A stretch of DNA of 64,000 nt from the NCBI RefSeq assembly GCF_024168825.1, contig NZ_JALJWH010000001.1, positions 4,216,001-4,280,000 of the forward strand, in the 5' to 3' direction. This stretch comes from Paenarthrobacter sp. A20. GTDB taxonomy: Bacteria; Actinomycetota; Actinomycetes; Actinomycetales; Micrococcaceae. How positions within the stretch are numbered: position 1 is the first letter of the stretch; each line of letters begins with the position of its first letter. Shown piece after piece: positions 8,672-15,825 of the stretch. The notes under the pieces were generated by a model. That model ran no database searches, was not told the origin of the DNA, and was given only the letters and a program-made list of their open reading frames with translations. The position numbers were made by a program, and so were the translations under genes.

Positions 8672-9432
8672 AGCTGTGCCCCCTGTGCACGGTCGAGTTC
8701 CTCACCGCTGGCGTCCCGCAGCCGACGCGATTCGCCAACCACCGGAATCATCGACGTGTATAGGGCCTTGGCTTCGTCTCGAATGACCTTGCCATTCTTG
8801 AGCTCCACCACGCGGCGGCGCATTTCATTGACGATGTCGTCGTCGTGGGTTGCCATGACTACCGTGGTGCCGTTCTGGTTGATCTTGTCCAGGACTCCCA
8901 TGATTCCCATCGACGTAATGGGGTCCAGGTTTCCCGTCGGCTCGTCCGCCAGCAGGATGCCGGGACGGTTTACGACGGCGCGGGCGATCGCCACGCGTTG
9001 CTGCTCGCCGCCGGAGAGTTCGTGGGGCATGCGGCGTTCCTTGCCCTCCAAGCCCACAGTTTTCAGGACCTCAGGAACTGTTTCGCGAATGATTGAGCGG
9101 CTCTTGCCGATGACCTGCATGGCGAAGGCAACGTTGGCGAACACGTTCTTTTGCGGAAGGAGGCGGAAGTCCTGGAAAACAACCCCGATGCCGCGCCGGA
9201 GCTTGGGGACGCGCCAGCTCGAAATGTTGGCAACATTCTGGCCGGCAACATACACGGATCCGGAATAGGCTTTGTCTTCCTTCAGGATCAGTCGCAGAAA
9301 GGTTGACTTTCCTGAGCCCGAAGCGCCCACCAGGAAGGTGAATTCGCCGCGGTTGATCTCAAGGCTGACAGAGTCGAGCGCCGGTCGGGCATTCTGCTCG
9401 TAGACCTTGGTGACATTCTCAAATCTGATCAT
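8668..9432 (-). CDS. ftsE: Cell division ATP-binding protein FtsE
   Basis: 254 residues with a complete ABC ATPase: Walker [10 protein letters not shown], signature [15 protein letters not shown], Walker [13 protein letters not shown] and a switch His in MATHDDD. The N-terminus [19 protein letters not shown] is typical of FtsE. It pairs with FtsX and probably drives the neighbouring M23 peptidase. A C-terminal extension of ~25 residues after [10 protein letters not shown] is charged. It follows prfB with a ~190-base spacer. Confidence 0.95.
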   Translation of the reverse strand: MIRFENVTKVYEQNARPALDSVSLEINRGEFTFLVGASGSGKSTFLRLILKEDKAYSGSVYVAGQNVANISSWRVPKLRRGIGVVFQDFRLLPQKNVFANVAFAMQVIGKSRSIIRETVPEVLKTVGLEGKERRMPHELSGGEQQRVAIARAVVNRPGILLADEPTGNLDPITSMGIMGVLDKINQNGTTVVMATHDDDIVNEMRRRVVELKNGKVIRDEAKALYTSMIPVVGESRRLRDASGEELDRAQGAQL

Positions 9433-9603
9433 GGCCCTTTAGAACCCCGCCGGACATGACATAGTCGCCCAGTCCAACAGCCGGAGCACGGGCTTTCGAT
9501 GGGGGAAGTGAGAGCACCGGCCACTCGACTATACGCACGGACGGACCGGGTTTCCGGGCCTTTGGGGGGCGTGTCGCAGAATCCCGAGGGTCAGTCCGAA
9601 CCG

Positions 9604-9622
9604 GACCCCGCCTTTCGGGGTC
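9604..9622 (-). terminator. Possible hairpin terminator after prfB
   Basis: On the minus strand, GACCCCG and CGGGGTC pair around AAAGG directly after the prfB stop. No T-run follows, so intrinsic termination is uncertain. The rest of 9433-9603 shows no gene and probably holds the ftsE promoter. Confidence 0.45.
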
Positions 9623-10741
9623 TTAGTTGGCAGCAGCGTTACGATTGCCCGTGCGCCAACGGATGCCGGCGTCAATGAAGTCATCGATATCGCCGTCCAG
9701 CACTGCCGAGGTGTTGCCCACTTCGTGTTCTGTACGCAGGTCCTTGACCATCTGGTACGGATTAAGAACGTACGACCGCATCTGGTCACCCCAGGACGCC
9801 TTGACGTCTCCGGCCAGTGCCTTCTTTTCAGCGTCCTGTTGTTCCTTCTTAACCAGCAGCAACCGGGACTGAAGCACACGCATGGCAGCGGCCCGGTTCT
9901 GAAGCTGTGACTTTTCATTCTGCATCGAGACCACGATGCCCGTGGGAATGTGAGTCAACCGCACAGCTGAGTCAGTGGTGTTGACCGACTGGCCGCCGGG
10001 GCCCGACGAGCGGAAGACGTCAACGCGGATTTCGTTGTCGGGAATCTCAATTGAATCGGTCTGTTCGATCAGCGGGATAACCTCGACGGCAGCGAAGGAT
10101 GTCTGCCGGCGTCCTTGGTTGTCGAACGGGCTGATACGGACCAGCCGGTGGGTACCTGCCTCAACACTCAACGTACCGAAGGCATAAGGTGCCTTGACTT
10201 CGAAAGTAGCGGACTTCAGGCCTGCTTCTTCCGCATAGGAGGTGTCCATCACGGTGGTGGGGTAGCCATGGCGTTCGGCCCAACGCAGGTACATCCTCAT
10301 GAGCATCTCGGCGAAATCGGCAGCGTCAACGCCGCCGGCCCCGGCTCGGATGGTAACTACGGCTTCGCGTTCGTCGTACTCACCTGACAACAGTGTGGTG
10401 ATTTCGAGTTCCGCCAGGGCTTTGCGTATTGACGACAGTTCCTTCGCAGCTTCCGCCATGGAGTCTTCGTCGCCCTCGTCCTGGCCGAGTTCCACCAGGA
10501 CTTCGAGGTCGTCAATCCTGGAGGCAAGCTTGGAAAGGCGCTCAACTTCCGACTGTCTGTGGGACAGCCGCGACGTGACCACCTGGGCCGAAGCGGGGTC
10601 GTCCCAGAGGTCCGGAGCGCCGGCTTGCTCGCTCAGTTCAGCGATCTCCGCCTTGAGGGCATCAACATCAGTGACGTTCTCGATGGAGCTGTAAGTTGCG
10701 CGAAGTGCGCGGATTTCTGCGGGAAAATCTATCTCAGCCAT
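9623..10741 (-). CDS. prfB: Peptide chain release factor 2
   Basis: 372 residues. The stop-codon-reading tripeptide S-P-F at about 204-206 marks RF2 (UGA/UAA), and the catalytic GGQ is in [14 protein letters not shown] (about 249-251). The frame is uninterrupted, so the in-frame UGA and programmed +1 frameshift that autoregulate prfB in E. coli are absent. ATG 10741 is preferred over ATG 10747 because [10 protein letters not shown] matches the family start and a weak GCTGGGA lies upstream. It precedes ftsE on the same strand. Confidence 0.96.
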   Translation of the reverse strand: MAEIDFPAEIRALRATYSSIENVTDVDALKAEIAELSEQAGAPDLWDDPASAQVVTSRLSHRQSEVERLSKLASRIDDLEVLVELGQDEGDEDSMAEAAKELSSIRKALAELEITTLLSGEYDEREAVVTIRAGAGGVDAADFAEMLMRMYLRWAERHGYPTTVMDTSYAEEAGLKSATFEVKAPYAFGTLSVEAGTHRLVRISPFDNQGRRQTSFAAVEVIPLIEQTDSIEIPDNEIRVDVFRSSGPGGQSVNTTDSAVRLTHIPTGIVVSMQNEKSQLQNRAAAMRVLQSRLLLVKKEQQDAEKKALAGDVKASWGDQMRSYVLNPYQMVKDLRTEHEVGNTSAVLDGDIDDFIDAGIRWRTGNRNAAAN

Positions 10742-10806
10742 GGTCATCCCAGCGTACGCTATTCACCGCGCTCCCCCGACGGCACCCATGTTGCCATGCC
10801 GGACCA

Positions 10807-11280
10807 TTACTGGGTCAAGGAAGACCGGGCGACGGACCTGGCCTCAACGAGGATCCCATCGGGCAACAGGAAGCTGACCACCGGAGGATGTGCGACTGCT
10901 GCCAGAACAACCACCGCCGTACCGCCGGGTTCGCTTCCTGTACCGGCCGTGAGAACCAGCTGATCATGACGCCCGAAGGCACCGTTGGCTGTGAGGTAGG
11001 AGCCTGCTGTCGCCTTGACGCGCTCTTCCATCAGCGAAGTTGCGGGCAAGCTCCCTGCCCCAATATCCCCCACCAGAAAAGAGTCAGCGGCCGCCAGGGC
11101 TGCTCCGTCCGCCAATGACAGCAGCTTCTTATGTTCCAAGTAGACCGCCGAAGCAGCCATAACCACGGTGGCCAGAAGAAGCGCCAACACAACGTAGCCA
11201 ATGACGAGAACACCGATCTGGCCATCTTCGCGTGGTTCACCGACGGGAGGACTGGACCCGCGACGCCGGAGCGATGTCAT
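10807..11280 (-). CDS. TadG-like / Rv3654c-type pilus-locus protein
   Basis: 157 residues from ATG 11280, whose start overlaps the stop of the preceding TadE gene (ATGA). An N-terminal helix (GQIGVLVIGYVVLALLLATVV) follows a short basic leader, and then comes the motif HKKLLSLADGAALAAADSF. This is typical of TadG/Rv3654c-like proteins with a pseudopilin-like helix. It is the last gene of the tad operon, so it is probably a minor pilin or assembly component. A longer frame extends to 11433 but runs inside the neighbour and is unlikely to be used. Confidence 0.8.
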   Translation of the reverse strand: MTSLRRRGSSPPVGEPREDGQIGVLVIGYVVLALLLATVVMAASAVYLEHKKLLSLADGAALAAADSFLVGDIGAGSLPATSLMEERVKATAGSYLTANGAFGRHDQLVLTAGTGSEPGGTAVVVLAAVAHPPVVSFLLPDGILVEARSVARSSLTQ

Positions 11281-11813
11281 TGGTAACGCCCCACGACCTG
11301 GGTCGACGACGCACTCAGTCGGGCGGCGTTCAAGTGCAGAGAGTCTGCGAACGGCAGCATGGGCAGAGGTACATCCAGGCCCACGGTCACTGTGACGCTT
11401 GCTCCTGCCGACAAGCAGTCCGCTCGATCGCATGCGATATCGACGCTGGCTTGGTTCGCTGTATGACCGTAGTCCCGAACGGCCAGGAGGACGGCGCCCT
11501 CAGCTGCAGCCCTTGCACCCGTGGCATCCGTGCGGGTCACAAAGACCTTGGCGGCCTGGTCGGCAGCCCCGACCACCGCGAACGACCCGCCTTGGATCTG
11601 GCCTACTGTCACTACGAAGTAGACCAGCGGAACCATGAGCAGCACCGCCAGGAAAGTAAACTCCACGACGGCGCTGCCCTTTTGCGCCTGGCAAGTCCGG
11701 TTGCGGTCCCCGAACCCGTCGACCACCTCGACAGGCAGGCACAGAGCCTCACTCAGCCTCCGCAGGAAGGCGTCCAGCACTCTCTTGGTTGGCTTATCCG
11801 GAGAGTGCTGCAT
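11277..11813 (-). CDS. TadE-family minor pilin-like protein
   Basis: 178 residues. After a ~45-residue leader comes QKGSAVVEFTFLAVLLMVPLVYFVV, the TadE signature. It has the Gly before the helix and the Glu at position 5 typical of prepilin-peptidase substrates. The remainder is a small extracellular domain with two cysteines (IACDRADCLS). It belongs to the Tad pilus operon and overlaps both neighbours by a few bases. It probably helps initiate or anchor the Flp pilus. Confidence 0.82.
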   Translation of the reverse strand: MQHSPDKPTKRVLDAFLRRLSEALCLPVEVVDGFGDRNRTCQAQKGSAVVEFTFLAVLLMVPLVYFVVTVGQIQGGSFAVVGAADQAAKVFVTRTDATGARAAAEGAVLLAVRDYGHTANQASVDIACDRADCLSAGASVTVTVGLDVPLPMLPFADSLHLNAARLSASSTQVVGRYQ

Positions 11814-12219
11814 GCCCCTTCACCTCCAGCAATCCACCGGGACCTACGAGCCCGACCACCGGCAGTGGTGCCTTCACCGTCACCTCCAAGGCACGAACGC
11901 CGTCTACTGTGACCTCGGAACAGGAAATGTCCTTGGAATAATCGCTGTTCAACGCCGCGTGGATAAGCTGCGCAGTCCGCGCTTGGGCATCCGCCTGGGT
12001 GCGGTCCGCCAGCGCTCCGTAGCGCGCGCCGGAAGCTGCGGCATCAATGAGCGTGTTGTTGATATGCAGCACCAGCGTGAGCTGGACGATCGCCATAAAG
12101 AAAACGGTCAATAACGCCCCTACCAGGACGAAGTCCACAATGGCTGACCCGCGCTCCTCGGCAGCTCCCTGCCGCTCACCCATGGCGGGCGACGCAACCG
12201 CGGTGCTGGTACACCGCAT
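11794..12219 (-). CDS. TadE-family minor pilin-like protein (second copy)
   Basis: 141 residues with the TadE hydrophobic segment EERGSAIVDFVLVGALLTVFFMAIVQL. Here the position-5 residue is Asp instead of the Glu in the adjacent copy. A helix-rich stretch (HINNTLIDAAASGARYGALAD) follows. ATG 12219 has AAGGTAGG upstream; ATG 12183 is an alternative. Its end overlaps the next TadE start by 20 bases. It is a probable minor pilin in the Tad operon. Confidence 0.8.
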   Translation of the reverse strand: MRCTSTAVASPAMGERQGAAEERGSAIVDFVLVGALLTVFFMAIVQLTLVLHINNTLIDAAASGARYGALADRTQADAQARTAQLIHAALNSDYSKDISCSEVTVDGVRALEVTVKAPLPVVGLVGPGGLLEVKGHAALSG

Positions 12220-12222
12220 TCC

Positions 12223-12462
12223 CTACTTGCCTACCTTGCTCATTGCCTGCTCGAACATGCCCCTCAGTGCCGGCGTGGCAAGGGCAAGAAGCCCGGCTAC
12301 CAGCACGGCCGACATCAGTGTGATCATGACCCAACCTGGGACGTCGCCGCGATCACGGTCTTCGCGACGGGGCATCCCTCTCATATTGATCGTCATGAGC
12401 CACGAGCCGCAGCCAAGGATCATGATCGATGAGGTGGACAGTAATCTTGCAATTTGCTTCAT
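12223..12462 (-). CDS. Small pilin-like protein of the tad operon
   Basis: At most 79 residues. The C-terminal ~45 hold a basic stretch (RREDRDRGDVPG), one hydrophobic helix (WVMITLMSAVLVAGLLALATPAL) and a short polar tail (RGMFEQAMSKVGK). That layout and its position between tadC and the TadE genes suggest the main Flp-type pilin. The usual G-x4-E-Y cleavage and Glu/Tyr pair is not seen. ATG at residue 27 (12384) is a plausible alternative start that would give a typical short prepilin leader. The function is inferred from context. Confidence 0.7.
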   Translation of the reverse strand: MKQIARLLSTSSIMILGCGSWLMTINMRGMPRREDRDRGDVPGWVMITLMSAVLVAGLLALATPALRGMFEQAMSKVGK

Positions 12463-12530
12463 GGTTTTCCAATTCGAGTAGTGCGGTCAGCGGATTCATC
12501 GTGAGTTGGTCAGATTCTGTTGTGGACGCC

Positions 12531-13472
12531 CTAAAGACTCATTTCCAAAGCTGCAACGGCCGGGAACGCGGCAAAAACGACCGTGAGTGGCAGCACTCCA
12601 AAAACCAGGGGCACCATCATGGCAATCTCTTTTCTGCCGGCGGACTCCATGAGGTCACGCTTTGCGGCATCGCGGACATCTGCAGCCTGTGCCCGGAGGA
12701 CATCTGCCAGCGGTGTCCCCCGTTCGACGGCGACCACAAGACCGTCAAAGAACCTGACCAAGGGAGGCAACTCCGACCTTGAAGAGAAGGCTTGGAGTGC
12801 CTCTGAGAGGGGCTTCCCGGACCGGGTGTCGGCAAGGACGATGTCAAATTCCGCCGAAAGTTCACCGTGGGAACTGCGGCTGACTCTGTCCATGGCGCCC
12901 ATCGCGCTCTCCCCTGCCGCGACTGCGAGCGCCATCAACTCCGCGAGACTGGGAAACTCGGCCAGCATTGCTGATTCACGCCGTTTGATCCGCTGGCCCA
13001 GTAGGTAGTCGCGGAGCAAGTAGCCACCCACGGAACCTGCGACGACTGAAACCAACGCGAATGCAGGGCTGAATTGGCCAGCCGCGGCGCTGACCGCGAC
13101 GACGAGCACCATGAGCACAAAACCAACACCGGCGCACATCAGCTGCTCGGCCCTGAAATCCAGCGTGGACTTTGTTGAACCGGCGCGGGCCATTCTCTTT
13201 ACCAGCGCAGCCGACCCCGGATTGAAGCGGGACAAGTACGTGACAGCGTCACCGATGATCGGGCGGAGAATCCGCTCCAGCGGCCCGAACGGCGTGAGAT
13301 TGGAAGTTGGTTTCCGCAGGAGGCGTGACTCAAGATTGCGGGACTTCAACTGGGGCTCGATACGTTCCGAAAATGTGGTCGCACGCATGAAAGGCAGCCG
13401 CACCAGGACGAGCCAACAACCCGACCCCAGAAGCAATCCGCAGAGCACGGCGAAGGCCAACGACGTGCTCAT
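12531..13472 (-). CDS. tadC: TadC, type II secretion system F-family membrane protein
   Basis: 313 residues with an N-terminal span, a cytosolic T2SSF domain (about 150-275; EFPSLAELMALAVAAGESAMGAMDRV) and C-terminal spans. This is a platform protein of the inner-membrane Tad complex and works with TadB and the TadA ATPase. Its start overlaps the TadB stop by four bases. A 68-base spacer separates it from the pilin-like gene. Confidence 0.88.
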   Translation of the reverse strand: MSTSLAFAVLCGLLLGSGCWLVLVRLPFMRATTFSERIEPQLKSRNLESRLLRKPTSNLTPFGPLERILRPIIGDAVTYLSRFNPGSAALVKRMARAGSTKSTLDFRAEQLMCAGVGFVLMVLVVAVSAAAGQFSPAFALVSVVAGSVGGYLLRDYLLGQRIKRRESAMLAEFPSLAELMALAVAAGESAMGAMDRVSRSSHGELSAEFDIVLADTRSGKPLSEALQAFSSRSELPPLVRFFDGLVVAVERGTPLADVLRAQAADVRDAAKRDLMESAGRKEIAMMVPLVFGVLPLTVVFAAFPAVAALEMSL

Positions 13473-14323
13473 CGAAGAACACGCTCGTCTTCGGGCAATG
13501 CACCCACGCGCAGCATCACGGAATAGCAGAAGACCGAGACCAGGAGCCCTCCCAGCAACACCATTGCTCCCACACCAGAGTTATAGGCAAGCATTGCTTC
13601 GGGACGGCTGGCCATGACAACCAGCACTATCCAAGGTGCGGCAACAGCCAGCCGCGCGGCGTTAATGGTCCATGACTGCCGCGCCTCAAGCTCACTACGG
13701 GTGCGGGCACTGTCCCTGAGGAACTCAGAGAGGATGCCCAACATCCGTCCGAGGTCTGAGCCACCCACTTCGCGGGTCATTCTCAATGCCTCGATAATGC
13801 GGTCTGCCACGGGATCAGCCAGTCGATCCTTGAGCCGATTCAGCGCGGCTTCAAAGTGGCCACCAGACCTGTAATCGGCCCCGAAATCCAAGAATAATAC
13901 CCGAAGCTCTTCGGGCCCCTTATGCCCCAATTGAATGAGCGCCTCCGGCAGTGCCAGACCGGCCCGTATGGCTGAGCGCAGGTGGTCTACGACATCCGGC
14001 CACAGCAGCCGAAGTGCTGCCCGGCGCTTTCTTGCACGCCAACGGACTGCAGCAAAGGGAATCCATGAACCGAATATCGCAAAGCACACGGCCACCGGGG
14101 GCGATCCAGTGACAACGAAGAACACGAGCAGTGTCAAAAGGCCGAAGCCCGCGCAGGTGAGAAGAAGTCCCCCACCCGTTACCTTCTCAATTCCAGCCGA
14201 CATGAGCAGCAGGTCCAAGCGTCGGGGCCTTGGCTCTTTGGCTTCCACCGGCGGCTGCACCCATGCGGACCACCACACCAGAAAGACACCAAGACCGAAA
14301 AGAATACCGAGAAGTGGCGCCAT
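13469..14323 (-). CDS. tadB: TadB, type II secretion system F-family membrane protein
   Basis: 284 residues: an N-terminal span (MAPLLGILFGLGVFLVWWSA), two spans near 60-100, a cytosolic T2SSF domain (about 105-230; LRSAIRAGLALPEALIQLG) and two C-terminal spans. It forms the TadB/TadC platform that the TadA ATPase turns. Its start ATG touches the TadA stop. It lies between tadA and tadC as in other Tad loci. Confidence 0.88.
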   Translation of the reverse strand: MAPLLGILFGLGVFLVWWSAWVQPPVEAKEPRPRRLDLLLMSAGIEKVTGGGLLLTCAGFGLLTLLVFFVVTGSPPVAVCFAIFGSWIPFAAVRWRARKRRAALRLLWPDVVDHLRSAIRAGLALPEALIQLGHKGPEELRVLFLDFGADYRSGGHFEAALNRLKDRLADPVADRIIEALRMTREVGGSDLGRMLGILSEFLRDSARTRSELEARQSWTINAARLAVAAPWIVLVVMASRPEAMLAYNSGVGAMVLLGGLLVSVFCYSVMLRVGALPEDERVLR

Positions 14324-15546
14324 CAGTTCAACTCCAGAAGCGCGGCGACATCGAAGCCCGCGCGGGAAAACTTCTCCGCGGCAGGCATGGAGTTGGCCCG
14401 CGGCTGCAATTGACCGGCGACCATCCCGAACACGCCTGAGGACTCGATGACGCCGTTCTCCACCCTTCGCCCGAGGGAGAGGATTTCGGTCACCTGTCTA
14501 CGCCCCGTGGAATGGCGGCTGCAGTGCACTACCAGGTCAATGCAGGACGCCACCGTGGGCACCACGAAAGCACTGGAAATATTGGCCCCCGCCAGTAGCG
14601 GGAGCGTGCAGATCTTGGTGACCGCGTCATGTGCGGAATTGGCGTGGACAGTGCACATGCCTGGCAAGCCCGAGTTAAGGGCAATGAGCATGTCAAGGCT
14701 TTCCGCCTCCCGCACCTCGCCCACTACCAGACGGTCCGGCCGCATTCGAAGGGCCTCCTTGACCAACCGCCTAAGCGGTATTTCACCTTCCCCTTCCAAG
14801 TTGGGTTGGCGGCACTGCAACCCGACCACGTCGCGCAGGGGTAGTTGCAGTTCGAAGATTTCCTCCACAGTAATGACTCGTTCACGGGAACCAATGTGGG
14901 CGGCAAGGCAGTTCAACATAGTGGTCTTCCCCGCTTGGGTAGCACCCGAGACCAATATGTTGAGCCCGCTGGCCACTGAAGCTCCCAGAAACCGCGCGGC
15001 TTGTGGCGTCAAGCTTCCAAGCTCCACCAAGTGCTCAAGTCGGCTCGCCCGTGCGATGAACTTCCTGATGTTGACAGCCCAATGCTTCCGGGTGATGTCA
15101 GGTATGGCTACGTGCAGTCTGGAACCGTCCGGAAGCGCGGCGTCAACGAATGGTGAAGACAGGTCAAGCCGGCGCCCGGAGCTCTTGAGCATCCGTTCCA
15201 CGAGGTCACGAACCTGCTGCTCGTTGAGGCTGATGGCGGTCAGTTCGGATTCACCATTGCGGGCAACGTAGACCTCGTGGGGCGCGTTGATCCACACCTC
15301 TTCCACCGCGGCATCATCCAGGAGTGGCTGCAGCGGCCCGAACCCGGCAACGGCATCGAAGATGTGCCTTCTGGCTGCATCAAGGTGCCCCAGGGGAGGA
15401 AGCGGTCCCAGGAGCGCCCGTTCGTCGTAGTCGTTGACTGCTGCTTCCACAAGCCGTCTGACATCCGCGGCCTGCTCGAGGGGATCCAGCCCGCGACGTC
15501 GAATGAGCTCGCGGACTTCACCTTCGACGATCCTTACAGCATCCAC
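14323..15546 (-). CDS. tadA: TadA/CpaF secretion ATPase
   Basis: 407 residues of the VirB11/CpaF family. The N-terminal domain (1-150) includes FGPLQPLLDDAAVEEVWINAP. Walker A is G-A-T-Q-A-G-K-T-T near residue 205, the Asp box is ITVEEIFELQL, the Walker B region is MRPDRLVVGEVRE, and the His box is MCTVHANS. It hydrolyses ATP at the cytoplasmic membrane to drive Flp pilus extrusion. It is the first gene of the operon. The upstream CpaE/TadZ and CpaB genes that normally accompany it are at 48.5-50.4 kb. The upstream spacer (15547-15825) is shared with the divergent GH25 gene and should hold both promoters. Confidence 0.93.
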   Translation of the reverse strand: MDAVRIVEGEVRELIRRRGLDPLEQAADVRRLVEAAVNDYDERALLGPLPPLGHLDAARRHIFDAVAGFGPLQPLLDDAAVEEVWINAPHEVYVARNGESELTAISLNEQQVRDLVERMLKSSGRRLDLSSPFVDAALPDGSRLHVAIPDITRKHWAVNIRKFIARASRLEHLVELGSLTPQAARFLGASVASGLNILVSGATQAGKTTMLNCLAAHIGSRERVITVEEIFELQLPLRDVVGLQCRQPNLEGEGEIPLRRLVKEALRMRPDRLVVGEVREAESLDMLIALNSGLPGMCTVHANSAHDAVTKICTLPLLAGANISSAFVVPTVASCIDLVVHCSRHSTGRRQVTEILSLGRRVENGVIESSGVFGMVAGQLQPRANSMPAAEKFSRAGFDVAALLELN

Positions 15547-15825
15547 ATCTTCCCCAAACGATCCCGAGCCCGTAAACGAGAGGCATATCTCGAGTCATTC
15601 ACGCTAAGGGAGCCATCACCCGCCCTCAAGTCGCCTGGCATGGCATGTGGATAACTTAGGAACACCAGCCACGTGAGCAACCTGGATCCCACTAGTCACT
15701 CCAGTTTCAGGATGTTATGGTAAAGCCCGTTAGGAGCTGGCCTTTGGTCTCATGCGCAAGCGCCCGCCCCGGAGCTTGTCCGCAAGCCACCCCATGCGCC
15801 GCTGAGCCGCGGTACAGGGCCGGAT

